Below, one piece after another: positions 12,230-23,313 of a stretch of 64,000 nucleotides of DNA (the stretch's first letter is position 1; each line of letters begins with the position of its first letter). Both the position numbers and the translations under genes were made by a program. A model generated the notes under the pieces. That model searched no databases, was not told the DNA's origin, and saw only the letters and a program-made list of their open reading frames with translations. Source of the stretch: Heligmosomoides polygyrus polygyrus (Eukaryota > Nematoda > Chromadorea > Rhabditida > Heligmosomidae); contig OX377201.1 in NCBI GenBank assembly GCA_947396885.1, forward strand, positions 111,243,727-111,307,726, in the 5' to 3' direction.

Positions 12230-12350
12230 TCGTATGTCTGAACAGGGAGAGCGAGTCAAATAGGAAGATTCCCCACCCCTCAGCCAGTATAAAAATGTAT
12301 TTCTTTTTCGCCAAGTCGTAAGCCCAAGGAGTAGGGTGTCCTTAACGACA
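12230..12350 (-). repeat. Dispersed repeat R1, minus-strand fragment
   Basis: The minus strand here matches the 3' part of the copies at about 15,360-15,500 and 19,880-20,000, sharing CTCCTTGGGCTTA, ACATTTTTATACTG, GAGGGGTGG and GACTCGCTCTCCCTGTTCAG. It is a non-coding dispersed repeat. Confidence 0.6.
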
Positions 12351-12417
12351 CAATAGAATATGCGCCTCACGAGTTGTGGGGTCTCCTATATACCCGCCAT
12401 GCCACTGCCACAAGCAG

Positions 12418-12492
12418 GTCGGAGCGCAGTGGCTAGTGACGTTGCTTCATGCGAGGGAGATCGGGAGTTCGATTCCCCTGCACTGCTGTGTT
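12418..12492 (+). repeat. tRNA-derived sequence with A and B boxes
   Basis: Contains GGAGCGCAGTGGCTAG (A-box-like) and GGGAGTTCGATTCCC (close to the B-box consensus) about 55 bp apart, the layout of an internal pol III promoter. Stem pairing for a whole tRNA is incomplete, so this looks like a SINE head or tRNA pseudogene. It is unrelated in sequence to the seven-copy SINE family. Confidence 0.45.
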
Positions 12493-12625
12493 TTTGAATT
12501 TCAACTGATTGGTTTAGAAAGGATTCTGACGGAAAGATTCTGACGTCTAGACCATTTTCGGAGGTTTTTGCGCAATTGTCCAGCTAGTGTAACTTTCTGG
12601 CAACTTGTTTATCACTGGCCAGTTC

Positions 12626-13335
12626 TTAGCCATAACGCAGTTGAAAGCTATTCAACATAATGATGTATGAACGTTCATCACCAGTATACGCAGGAGCAAA
12701 ATGCAAGAAGCATAAAAATTGGTCACAATGCGGGCAATGGGTAAAAGCTACAGTCTTTTCACTGTTTGCTTCCCCACGTCGAACAATGACATCAGGAAAA
12801 CCCATCCTACTCGAATTTTCGAAAGAATGAAGATGCGACGTCAAATCTCCAGCTTTGAACCAAGCATAAGCAATAAGCCTTCAAACGCCAGAATTGCACA
12901 AGAATAAGTATACTAGGACGTGGCCTTCAGTATCATTGTAATAGATCCGTTCTCCTCCAGCTACACGCATCTTCGACACTTACCTTCAGGATGTTGTCCC
13001 TTTTTCGCAGGTCAAAGGAAGGTCGTGCACAATGACGTGGGAGTGAATCGCTTCATAAGCGACTTCATGTAACTGAAAAAGCCCACGTCGGTTGGCTGAA
13101 TCTGGCCGGTGCCACCCGAAGGTATAGTTTGAATACTCAAGGTCTTCCCTCGGGGTATAGTAGCTTGGATCGCCGTGGTTCGAGAAGCCAGCCCATGAGT
13201 TCAGAATAACAGTACAGTTATCTGTGGAACGAAGACATGCTCAAAGAAGGAGAGCACAGTTTGAGTCGTCATGATTTGGGAGTAACCCGCCACGACGAAA
13301 TGATTTTTCGGTTATGAGCATACAACCGAAATCCA
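12626..13335 (-). pseudogene. DNA transposon transposase relic (pogo/Tc5-like C-terminal part)
   Basis: Minus-strand frames contain KTLSIQTIPSGGTGQIQP followed by TDVGFFSYMKSLMKRFT. This resembles the stretch around the third catalytic acid in pogo/Tc5-type DDE transposases, where families commonly show IPPGTTGxxQPLDV. A frameshift separates it from the upstream VVAGYSQIMTTQTVLSFFEH segment. Downstream, 12,844-12,626 reads a Cys/His cluster (THCPHCDQFLCFLHF) that could be its zinc-binding tail. Family placement is from memory. The element is broken, and its upstream half seems to lie beyond the mariner at 13,421-14,678. Confidence 0.45.
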
Positions 13336-13420
13336 ATTGAAGACGTACCCGTGCCTATGCCCACTGCTTGCTTGATTGCCTCTCCACTTCCATCAGTTCA
13401 TCTTGAGGATCGCAATCTAT

Positions 13421-14678
13421 TAGGTTGGAAAAAAAGTCTTTTCATTTTTTTCAAAGATTTATTACTTCACAACTACAAAGTCAAATCAATTGAGATAAAC
13501 TCTATTTTGTTCTACTACACTTCTCCAAAGACTGGGTGATTTTCCAATTCCTCTCGCTTAAAAGACTGCAGTTCTGGAGTCGAACCATTGATAAATCCAA
13601 TTTTTGAGGTCTTCATCCGTTCCAAAATATTTCTCTCCAATTTCTTGCTTGAGAGCACGGAAGAGATGGTAGTCGGTAGGGGCGAGATCAGGGCTATACG
13701 GTGGATGTGGCATTACCTCCCAGCCCATCCCCTTTATTGTTTCTCTTGTGAGTCTTGCAACACGTGGTTTTGCATCGTCATGCAGGATCATCACCTTCGA
13801 CTTCTCCGGCCTGTTTTCTTGGAGAGTTGCGACGACTTTGTGGAGTTGGCCGCAGTATGTGACAGCAGTAAGTGTCTCTCCACTTCTGAGAGTTTGCCGA
13901 TAAATCACTCCTCTGATATCCACCAAACACTCAAGAGAATCTTCCGTTCGTGAACATTGGGCTTGAGATCAGACTTAGGGCTCTCTCCCTTTTGTACCCA
14001 TTGCCTTTTCCTCGGAAGTTGGCACACAGAACCCAGGACTCTTCGCCTGTCACAATCCGCGGAAGAAACGATTTTCTTCCTTATCTGGACAGAAGAGAAG
14101 CAGCGATGGAGAGCCGTCGACCTTTCTGAGTGTCTGACAGGGCATGTGGAATCCAAGCTCCAAATTTCCATGAAAGCCAAGATTCTTCAGATGGATCCCC
14201 ACTATCCTATGAGACACTTCGAGCTTCTCTGCCAGCTGACGTGTCGTCTGCCAACTATCGGTACGAAGAAGATGGTGTAGTTCACTGTCGTCCAATCCAG
14301 TTGGCCTTCCTGACCATGCTTTGCCCTCAGTGAATAATTTCCCTTTAAGGACTTTCCGAATCACTCATAACAGGCGCGATGAGTAGTAGATCCCAAGCCA
14401 TATATGTGGTTAATTTGGTCTGCTGCCTGACATGCTGTGGATTCTTTAATGAATTCTTGAAGAATGCCGTGCTGAAAACGGCCATGAGGTAGATCTGGCA
14501 TTGAGTTCGGAAGATTGGATGGATAACGAATTACAAGAAGAGTCTTAACCTGTGTCTGCGTGCGAACGGTAGACAAGTGTGATAGGATTACGAAATCAGC
14601 AATCAACATTGGCTAGTGCGTTTACAAGGGGAAGGGTAAAAAAAATTTCGAAGTGTGAAGAGACTTTTTTCCAACCTA
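13421..14678 (-). mobile_element. Mariner element, full length but inactivated
   Basis: Terminal inverted repeats are visible at both ends: TTAGGTTGGAAAAAAAGTC at the left and the complement of GACTTTTTTCCAACCTA at the right, flanked by TA. The length of about 1,258 bp is normal for mariner. The minus strand encodes transposase in pieces: an N-terminal part with TTRQLAEKLEVSH (14,364-14,050), then a frame change, then KGESPKSD, LHDDAKPR and HPPYSPDLAPTDYHLF (ending 13,558). The first catalytic acid, normally in a TCDEKW-type motif, reads TGEESW. Frameshifts and that change make it inactive. It interrupts another minus-strand open frame at a TA. Confidence 0.92.
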
Positions 14679-14684
14679 ATACTT

Positions 14685-14868
14685 CTTGTTCTTCCACCAC
14701 TTCCAGCTGTTCGTCTTCGTCAACTTCAAGTTGACGTGCTTTGAAGTCCTTGAGTATGCTGCCCATCCGTTCGGCCAGCTTGATTTCTTCCTTCGAAGGT
14801 TCCTTGTCTAAAGGTGGGCCACACTTCAGAGTGAGCAGGTGGATTAACACTCGAGCATCGACGGACAT
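14685..14868 (-). pseudogene. Open frame interrupted by the mariner insertion, unrecognised
   Basis: Minus-strand codons from ATG at 14,868 read MSVDARVLIHLLTLKCG, then a charged segment ending QLEVVEEQE, exactly up to the mariner end. The likely continuation across the insertion is the IDCDPQDELMEVERQ stretch just left of 13,421, leading toward the transposase relic at 13,335-12,626. It could be the N-terminal part of that transposon or a host gene that was hit. I do not recognise the domain. Confidence 0.35.
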
Positions 14869-15079
14869 TGTTGGTGTTAGGTTTCATTTAGAAGACCTTC
14901 AGCAGATCTCTGATTTCCTGGTGACAGGAAAGGATGAGGGAAAGGGTATATCTATGGCAGTTCAGGCAAATTTTCGGGACCCACAGACCTCCCTTCACAT
15001 TTTAACCACATCTGACGTCACATCCCGATCCGATTTCAAAATCAGGCAGGATTGTTTTCTCGAGGTCATTGTGACCAAT

Positions 15080-15540
15080 GCTGCTTCATGCACTTTGCAC
15101 CTGTGTATCACTAGTGGTGAACATCACCATGTTGAATATCACTGCATGCAGCTGGAAAATTACGCAAAAACCTCTGAAAATTGTATAGACGTCAGAGCCC
15201 ATCAAATATCAGCCAATCAGATAAAATGCAAAAACACAACAGAACATGACAATCGAACTACCCAACTCCCTCGCGTGAAGCACCGTCACTATCCACTGCG
15301 CACCGAGCCGCTTGACGGCAGAGGCAACGCGGGCATACAAGACCCACTAACTCTGAGGTGCCGATTCCATTGTAACTTCAAGGACTCTCTCCTCCTTGGG
15401 TTTAACGACCTGGCAAAAAAGAAAAACATTTTTATACTGAGGGGTGGAGATTCCTCCTATATTACTCGCTCTCCCTGTTCAGACATGTGCTTCAGACCCC
15501 TTGTAAGTGATGTATGTAGGGCCCATTGACTAGTATATAA
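15080..15540 (+). repeat. Dispersed repeat R1
   Basis: This copy shares long blocks with 19,630-20,030 (plus) and 12,230-12,350 (minus), for example TGTGTATCACTGGTGGTGAAC-like, CCGATTCCATTGT and GTCACTATCCACTGCG. The long plus-strand open frame crossing it (14,741-15,529) is not preserved in the other copies and is not regarded as a gene. Confidence 0.6.
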
Positions 15541-15806
15541 AAGCTGCGATTTTCTTAAAGATATTTCCAGCCAGTTATTGGAAGATAAAAATCAAACGCA
15601 AAACAACTTTCCTGTCAGCGTCATTTCTGAAGCGTTCTAAATGTTCTAGAAACTGTACAGCTTTCATGAATTCTCTGGGCGCTAATTTGGCTGCTCAAAA
15701 AAGAGGGTCGTGCTACTCAGAAACTCAGAAGCTACCGAAAAATCGGCGTTTCAGCGCAGTGCTTCTGTCCATAATCGGTCATCGAAGCTAATGCTGGAAG
15801 CAATGG

Positions 15807-16159
15807 TGGCGCTATGGTAGTTGGGGGGGGGGGGTCACCATGGCCTGCCGCTGCGGGCAGCTACATACAGCGAATGTGAATGCAGTCTGATCTCCGTTTT
15901 TCGATTACAGATCTGTGTTTTACGTGCTCCCGAATTTGGCAAGGGAGGGAACTCCAGGATGCAGGGCAATTCTAGGACGGGTGCGCCACTCGAGCCACAC
16001 CCTGGACTCCCTTCCCCTGCCTCCGTTGACGTGGAGGGGAGCACAGAACAGAGCTATAGCATTGCTGGGTTGTCTTCTTTACAATCAGTGTGTTACCGTT
16101 TCTTTTTTCGTGTCTGTGACACTTTTTGCAAGGTGACCCACCCAACTGCCATAGCGCCG
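15807..16159 (+). mobile_element. G-tract MITE family, copy 1 (complete)
   Basis: The ends are inverted repeats: GGCGCTATGGTAGTTGG at the left and the complement CCAACTGCCATAGCGCC at the right. A 12-G run and GTCACCATGGC follow the left end. The interior holds blocks seen in all copies (AGCGAATGTGAATGCAGTCT, GGGAGGGAACTCCAGGATG, GAGCACAGAACAGAGCTATA, GTGACACTTT). No transposase. About 353 bp. Confidence 0.85.
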
Positions 16160-16439
16160 CAATGATGCCTAACAACAACTAAGACTCGAACGCATGCTGT
16201 TGATTGATTCAGTGTTGCGAATAACGCTTCCTTTCAAACGTGCACTAGATTGTGAACAGAAGCCTGAAGACTTTGTAGCTCGCGACGGCTAGTGAGCACG
16301 ACGATCTGCAGGATAAGAATGTCAACAGCGCAGAAGAACAGATACTCGAAACGATGAGACTTGCGGCACTCTGGACCTATTCACTATTGGAGATCAGCAC
16401 ATCGCATGCGACGAGCGTTGGGTGATCGATTAATGGCGG

Positions 16440-16800
16440 TTGGTGCACGGCATTCAACACCAAACCCCGCCGGGAATAGGAAGCATGGCGTTCAGCACCG
16501 TGAGACTGGTATGTGAGCACGGCTCATACTCCATGCAGCTTAACTTGCCCTCCAGCAAAGTTCCTCTTCCTGAGCAACAGTCCACACATGCCCGTGCCTG
16601 TTCCATGCCTGCGGCTCTCCTAGCCGATTGACTATCGGAGATCAACACGCCGTGGGCACCAGATCAGTTATTGGAACGCAGCAAGGACAGGCTGTGGCAC
16701 GGCATTCAACCCCAAACGCCGTTCCGAATCGTCAGCACGGCGTTCAACACCAAGTGCCGTTGTGAACCCTTAGCACGGCGTTCAATGCAAAACTCCGCCG
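16440..16800. repeat. Degenerate repeat of CACGGCATTCAACACCAAA
   Basis: Variants of this motif occur near 16,446, 16,487, 16,697, 16,737 and 16,779, often followed by a CCGCCGGGA/CCGTT string. Spacing is irregular, which suggests a decayed satellite-like block rather than a coding repeat. Confidence 0.55.
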
Positions 16801-17149
16801 GAAACTACAGTGCGTGTGATGCGGCTTGAACGGTGCCGTGCATTTGCAGATCGGCTTGAAGATTTAAGTCTTTGGACCTTCTGCTGGGCCATTCTTCCTT
16901 CTCATCCCTCTTATTCAGCATTTGAACCAGCTCTTTTCGAGTAAACCCGTGTTCCTTACGCTGCTAGGAGGATCTGCATTCATCGCAGTTTTTCGCACCT
17001 TTTTTCACCGTTCTGTTTGTGCTGACGATTCTACTTCTCTACGCATGTCAATCTCCATATTGCCTTCGTTATGGAATTGTTAGGGGAGGATTGCACCGTT
17101 GACAGAAACCCCGCTGAATATTTAGGGTGTAAACTATAAAATACAGTGC

Positions 17150-17335
17150 TTGGTACGTAGTACTACTTTGTTGTTCTTCTTCTTCTTCTTCAGCGTTTGT
17201 CCCGCTTCGTAGCGGGGTCCGCTCTTCTGGTATCGTGACACCACCCTTCTCGATCCTGTGCTTCATCACGGTAGTACTACCCACTAGTAACAAGGTAGTA
17301 CTACTACTTCTGGTACGTAGTACTACCTTGTTACT
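17150..17335. repeat. Palindromic GTAGTACTAC repeats around a (TTC)n tract
   Basis: GTAGTACTAC or close variants occur near 17,156, 17,272, 17,297 and 17,316. Between them lies a (CTT)n run and CAGCGTTTGTCCCGCTTCG, in which CCCGCTTCGTAGCGGG forms a small hairpin. The arrangement looks like a retroposon tail next to palindromic target repeats. No gene is seen. Confidence 0.4.
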
Positions 17336-17459
17336 TATTATAATTGTAGCTACTGAAATTTTACATCTTATTATCATGAACAATAGAAAAGGCGTGTGAC
17401 TGGAAGCGTTTCGAGCTAGATAGCCATGCAGGATGCAGTATCGACATAAATGCAATTCA

Positions 17460-19045
17460 GTGCGGAACGCCGTGCGATTCTCGACTATCTTGGTGTGGTA
17501 CGCCGTGCCAGCCGTCAGGCTGTGAGCGCAGTTTCGTTGCGTGGGCTTGAGTGTTTCAGATCGGACCTAACGATAAATGATAGTTTGTAGTGCACGAAAG
17601 CGTCGACCACAGCGTCCGAAACTCCCAGGAAAACCATACGTATCGATTAATGGCGAGCGACAAGATTAACTGTGCGCTCCGTTCTCTAAATGCTCGTCAT
17701 TGCCTGCTATGAGCAAACGTATGACCCCGATCTACGCTCTAAATTAAGCAAAAAAGTTGGAATCATCGTTAGCTTTTCATAGTTGAACTTTCTAGTGGAG
17801 GAGACGGCATTGATGCAGCAGTAGAGCTCCATTGTACAGCCTCATTTCTTTTAAAATTCTAACAAATTAATAGATTTTTAGCTTAAAAAACATAGTTCCA
17901 CATTTCATAACGTTAGATCACTGTTTCTAGTAAAATTTTTATTAGTTTTAATCGATAATGATTTACAAAATTTTTCGTTTTCCTCAACGCTTCACGTGCA
18001 ATTGACTGGAATTTGGCAAAACTCCAAAAAAGGGAAGCAAGTCGCAGCTACGACCTAAGCCAGGGGTGACCCCTCAGCGTCAATCTTTCATCCGCCACTT
18101 ATCTGCGGCCGCATAGCTCGATTTTTGCGCGCGATTTGCTCCTCGTTCACTGGTCTCTCTCTCTCTGAAAGCATATGCTACATGGACTTGTTCTGTACAG
18201 GGTCCCGTAAGTCCTGCAACAAAATTAGGCGACCTTATTGGTTGTATTTTTCCAATTGCAAAGAACCACATACCAACTGTTATGTAGCATATACTTAGGG
18301 CTATACGGGCTATACTTCTGGAAAGTACCATGGTTGTAGCTACTCTTATTAGAAAGTAATGCGCTCTCATGTAAATCTACCGAAAATTCTTCTCCGGCCC
18401 CTGGTGGAGCGCTGTCATTCCGTGGTGACTAAATTTCGAAAGATTGGTTGTTGAACATACGGTATGATGGGGTTGTGTAGGGCAATTCAGAGGCTTCTCA
18501 AGAGTGAACATAAATGAACGGATCTGAACCACAACAGAAGAACGCTTAATTTGCTGACCATGCACGTTGCAGCAACCAGCTGGAACAAATGCCATATTCA
18601 GCCATGTGCGTAACCCAATATTAAGCAGTATGTAGTTCCTAGAAAACTACAAGGAAATCCCTACAAGCCCACAAGTGAAGCGAAGGCTCAGCTATGAGTG
18701 GAAGAAAGTGGAATGAAAAATTTGTAAGCGCAAGTGGAGCGCGTCGCTCAGACTGGGTATTCAGCCTCTGCCTCATTTGATGAAAAATTTCTCAAAGTTG
18801 AGCGATCCCAGGAAGGTCAAAATAATAGTGCGTTTAATACTACCTTTGCGGGAACCTGATGATATAAACACAATGGCCACGCAGGTTTTTGTCATACACG
18901 ATTTTCCAAAATGTCTCCCCTTACACCATAGGTTTTTGTGTAAAAAGATGAAAATCAATACAAGTTTTCAATTGGTGGGAATATAAAGATAAAACCATAT
19001 ATTGGAGAATCAATTGCGCTGTTTAAAGACAAAATGCACATTCTA
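17460..19045. other. No secure gene; one repeat pair member
   Basis: Mostly unassigned. At about 18,180-18,370 the minus strand matches 22,080-22,240 on the plus strand in several blocks (GTTATGTAGCATATAC-like, GTATGTGGTTCTTTGC-like, AATAAGGTCGCCTAATTT-like), so it is a diverged dispersed repeat. The 96-codon minus frame across it contains a hydrophobic stretch but is not kept open in the other copy. Confidence 0.35.
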
Positions 19046-19050
19046 GTAAA

Positions 19051-19344
19051 GCGATTCTTCTAACAGCAAACGAAAAGGACGTGGTAGCGGTTCTCAGTCC
19101 ATCTTCAAAATATTGCACCTGCGAAAGCTGTGAAATTCCTGAATCTTTAGATTTTCAATACTTATTTATTAACCATCTTAAAGAAAATATCCTGCACTAT
19201 AAAGCCTGGAAAAACTATTGTTCAACATCTTCTTTGGAACGAATAAGAAATAAAACTCCGTACGAGGTGCTGCGACGCGAGCTGCAAAGCAACTCACACG
19301 ATCTGAAGGCTCTTATCAATCCAGGAGTGGTCCCTTATGAATAA
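19051..19344 (+). CDS. Possible terminal exon, unrecognised protein
   Basis: The open frame begins after an in-frame TAA and includes the acceptor-like TTCTTCTAACAG. It then reads a coding-like sequence containing KYCTCESCEIPESLDFQYLF and ends in GVVPYE with a TAA stop. Composition is unlike the surrounding repeats, and the antisense strand is not open. I recognise no domain, and no upstream partner exon was found. It may be the last exon of an unresolved gene or part of an unknown element. Confidence 0.25.
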   Translation, partial: AILLTANEKDVVAVLSPSSKYCTCESCEIPESLDFQYLFINHLKENILHYKAWKNYCSTSSLERIRNKTPYEVLRRELQSNSHDLKALINPGVVPYE

Positions 19345-19629
19345 TACCGCTCCACCATGATCTACAAACCAGGGGCAAACACTGTTTAAAAGCGTACCAA
19401 ATTTGCTACATTCTTAGCCTTTTTATACGCTTGTTTTTGCTGCAGGAATTATGGGCCACTGTGCAGATCACGAGACCGTGTTTTCCTGCTTACGTCTGAA
19501 TCAAGAGCCTTCCTATCGATGGTTTTTCCATTCTGCAGTAACGTGCCTGAGCCGGCCTTCACGGCTGCCATTGGTACATGTATAAGAACAAACTGTGAGT
19601 AGCCAGTCTCCTTTATACACTGTCCGTAG

Positions 19630-20030
19630 TGCGACTAGTGCTGCTTCATAGACTTGGCGCCTGTGTATCACTGGTGGTGAACGTCTGGACGTTTTTATGT
19701 TGAATACCACATCATGAAACTGGAAAATTGCAGAACCTCTGAAAATGGTCTAGACGTCAGGATCCTTCAAGTCTCCCTCACGAAGCAGCGTCACTATCCA
19801 CTGCGTCCCGACCCGCATACGGCAATGGTTTCACGGGCTTACCAAAGACCTCAGAACTCGTGAGGAGCCGATTCCATTGTGACTCCAAGCACCCCCTACT
19901 CCTTGGGCTTAGGACTTGGAAAAGAACACATTTTTATCCTAACTGAGGGTGGGGATTCTTCCTACATGACTCGCTCTTCCCGTCCAGGCATACGCTTCAG
20001 ACTCTTCCCTTGTAATTGATAAGAGTCATC
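19630..20030 (+). repeat. Dispersed repeat R1, second plus-strand copy
   Basis: Closely parallels 15,080-15,540, with several small indels that shift every frame relative to that copy. That argues against coding function. It ends with CTTCAGACTCTTCCCTTGTA, as in the first copy. Confidence 0.6.
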
Positions 20031-20794
20031 AGATGGTGTGGTCAGCACGCGGACCGCGCTGCAACACCTCTTGTGGAATTTTATTCCTCATTTCGTTTCG
20101 AAGGCGATATTGGACCCTGTTTTTTCATGCTGTACACAGCACGATTCTCCGGATGGCAAATGAACGATGATCGAAAGGCTAAAGATGTAGGAATTTCATA
20201 ACCAGCGTCTTCTGGACAAAGGTTTTCACTGATTTGCACTCCTACACGAAAACCTATGGCGTGCGGGAGACGTGTTTAGAAAATAGTGCAACACGATCGG
20301 TGCGCAGCCATTCTTCGCACACCACAAGGTTTCTAAGAAGCAGTGTGTGTACACTTTATTTCGAACTTTCTAGGATCGCTCAGATTCGATCAAGCTTTCT
20401 TCAAAGGAAGCCGTGGCTTGATACCCATTTGCGCAGTACGCTCCAGCACATTTTTCCTGGCGCAATCGCATATTAGAGAGGTTGGTAAATTTCAATGAAT
20501 CATATAGGATGTGACTGAACACACCTTAGGTGACTCATCCAAGCCAAACAATCCACCTCAATCAGGCCAGTATACAGGGGGAAAATAATAAGAAAAACAC
20601 CCACCCAGCCCAGTTTCCGGGAGCTCCTGCGGAAAATTTCGAGTACGCGCTCCTTCTATCGGGGTGGGTAGTCAGCGAAGGCCCAGAGCCTCTTATTTCG
20701 CGTATCGTTGCGCGCGCGAAATCAGAGATTTTGGGCCTTCGTGCCCACTCTTCGCAGCGGATCGGTGGCGCGCGGCCGTTGTGGCCGTTTTGGC

Positions 20795-21215
20795 GCAAAT
20801 TGGCACGCGGGGGGGGGGGGGGGGTCACCATAGCATGCCGTGGCGGGCAAGCCTGGCGAGTAGCTATGCACAGCGAATGTGAATGCAGTCTTCTCTACTC
20901 ATTCCGATTACAGATTGGTGTCGTATTTGCTTCCGAATTGGACAAGGGAGGGAACTCCAGGATGTGGGCAGTTTTAGCACGCGTGCGTCACTCGAGCCAT
21001 ACCCTGGAGTCCCTTCCACTGCCTAAATCTGTGCGCTCCTCCGCGTCAGCGGAGGAGCGCACAGATTTAGGCAGTGGAAGGGACTCCAGGGTACAGAACA
21101 GAGCTATAGCATTGTTTGTTCCTTTTCTTTCTATCAGTGTGGCTCTTCTCATTTTTCTCGTGTTAGTGACACTTTAAAGATGATGACCCCGTCCGACCCT
21201 ATTTGCGCCGCCGTT
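20795..21215 (+). mobile_element. G-tract MITE family, copy 2, with perfect internal hairpin
   Basis: It begins with a 16-G run followed by GTCACCATAGCATGCCG, then the family blocks in order. Its centre (about 21,003-21,093) is a perfect inverted repeat with arms of about 44 bp built on CTGGAGTCCCTTCCACTGCC, which the 15.8-kb copy lacks. Just upstream, at about 20,677-20,742, is a separate hairpin around GGCCCAGAGCCTC. The left terminal repeat is not intact. Confidence 0.75.
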
Positions 21216-21279
21216 TTCAGTTTATTTTTTAAATTACGCTTTGTTCCGTGTTTAATATATGGTGTGGAAGGGAGGAGGG

Positions 21280-21480
21280 GGTGGAGTGTTTTGTTCTCTG
21301 CCCTCCTCTCTTGACGCGGAGGAGAGCACAGATTTGGGCAAGGGAAGGAACTGCGGGGTGTGGGCCAAGTTACCCACTCGTGTTAAAATTGCCCACATCC
21401 TGGAGTCCCTTCCCTTGCCAAATTATGGTGGCAAATGAGGCAACAGTATTCTGTTCTGCGCCATACTCCGCTGACGCGAT
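21280..21480. mobile_element. G-tract MITE family, partial copy 3
   Basis: Contains the family blocks GGAGAGCACAGATTTGGGCAA and CTGGAGTCCCTTCCC in the hairpin orientation of the 63.6-kb copy, without either terminus. A 10-C run follows at 21,536-21,545. Confidence 0.6.
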
Positions 21481-22505
21481 GGATTATAATTTTTAAGGCA
21501 ATCTCCAACCCTCCGGCCAGGGGTTATCTGGATGACCCCCCCCCCTCCTCCTCAACCAGCATGGCGCTGGCACGATTGAGGTGAAATGGTAAGTGGTTTT
21601 GTACTGCTTACATAAATGTCTAACTAGGTATATATATTTTTGATTTTACCAACTCCTCTGATATGCGATTGCGCCTTTTTCCTTTCTGCTGTTTCCCCTC
21701 ATTATTGAATTGAATATTGAATACGCCTTTTTCCTTTCTGCTGTTTCTCCCCATTATTGAATCCTCGCCTTTCTAATTATCCTGTAGAGATGTCATTGTA
21801 GCTTTCAAAAACCACACTGTATATACTAGTATGTTACGCACACGACTGAATTTTACATTTGTTCCAGCTCGTTGCAGTGCCGTGTATGAAAAAAGCAAAT
21901 TAATAGCCTTCTCCAATTGTAACTCAGATCCATCCGTCTAGTGTTTACTTGGAAAAGACTTTGAAATAACCTACACTCTCCAAGAACACTGAATGTTCAA
22001 CTAAGAGTCCTCAGAAATTTAGCCGTTTCGGATCGGAGTGGGAGTGTTCCACCGTGGACTAGAGGAAGATAGTCGGTGGCTTCGCGTGAGAGCTCACTAC
22101 TTTCTAATACGATAATTGCGAGGAGTATAGCGGTAAAAATATGCTATACAACGGAGAGTATGTGGTTCTATAAAACCAAAAAGACTCCTAATAAGGTAGA
22201 CTAATTTCGCTGCAAGAGCTATGGGCTACCCTGAAGGTTGGTAAAGACACACGTCCGAGGTGCTGTATATGAAAGAATTACATTTTCTCCGGATGAAGTG
22301 TGGCTCGACTGGGACATTTCCAATTTTCTTAATGGCAGAAAGTACGAGTATAGTGGTAGATAGGAAGAAGTGGCAATCCACTGACGTAGAAGGCGAGAGA
22401 GTGACCACGCCCGAATTCCTGGCCGAGGGTGGAGGCCCATATCAGTCGAAAAGTGCGCGACGAAATCTAGTACGGCAGCTTTGGTGCGACTCGCGCAGCT
22501 TCAGA
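21481..22505. other. No gene seen; diverged repeat at 22,080-22,240
   Basis: About 1 kb without supported genes. The 22,080-22,240 block pairs with the minus strand of 18,180-18,370. Opposed open frames at 22,219-22,517 overlap each other and lack motifs. Confidence 0.35.
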
Positions 22506-22509
22506 CGAG

Positions 22510-22720
22510 GGACGTAAAAGGGATGAAAGGGTGAATGTCGACGTCGGGCAATCTTTGTCTGGGACGCGCCACACATTCTATTAATGGCTGCTGGGGATGT
22601 TTGAATGCGTTTTGACCTATACAGTGACTTGTGGGAGTCAACCGACGGACCCGTCGGTGTTTCTTCCTTCCAGGGTAAGTCTGGTAGCAATTCACCAACA
22701 CCGCGGGTGGCAAGGTTTGA
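22510..22720 (-). repeat. tRNA-derived SINE, copy 4 (5' truncated)
   Basis: Carries the distal family blocks (GTTTGAATGCGTTTTGACCT, CCAGGGTAAGTCTGGTAGCA, AATTCACCAACACCGCGGGTGG). The A/B-box head present in the 43.97-kb copy is missing. Confidence 0.5.
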
Positions 22721-23313
22721 GGACGAGCCTCGGGGTAAGTAAGTCTAAACATGTTTCGTATGAAGATATTGGCGAAACAAGACATGCTTAGCTCTTACTG
22801 TTGATGTTATTACGTCTTCTTTTATGTTATTATAATAATGTATAAACTTCAAGAATTTTTGTTTATAGGTTTACCCATAATTCTACTGGCTAGTCCTGAG
22901 AGGAAAATCCGAACGAAGCTTTTTAAATCCGAGAGCACGCGCCGGCGCCTCCTACGGCTGCTCCAGCAAATGCATACCCTTTGGTGTTGTCTGCTGTAGA
23001 CGTTCTCGATAAGATATTATTGGTGCCAGTTGAGTTTTGAGGGCGGGTGAGAAAACGGGAATTGTGAAGCGCTCGAGGCGAGCTTTTCCAGGACATTAGT
23101 TCCAATTACAGGGTAGCGAAATGGATTCCGAGCTCGGTCTGCTGCGATAAGTGCGGACCGGAATCCTCCCATCTACTAGTTCATACGCCCGCTTCTTCCT
23201 GGGCCTTATCTTTCCACATATGAACGGCATTTAACAGCTAATTGAACCTTTCAAAAATGGTAGATTCACGATGACAACCTGGACAGGAAAGGCACACAAA
23301 AGAAACATCGGCA

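Noticed and set aside
14741..15529. 262-codon plus-strand open frame
   Set aside because: It crosses the antisense of an interrupted transposase-like frame and a dispersed repeat whose other copies do not keep the frame.
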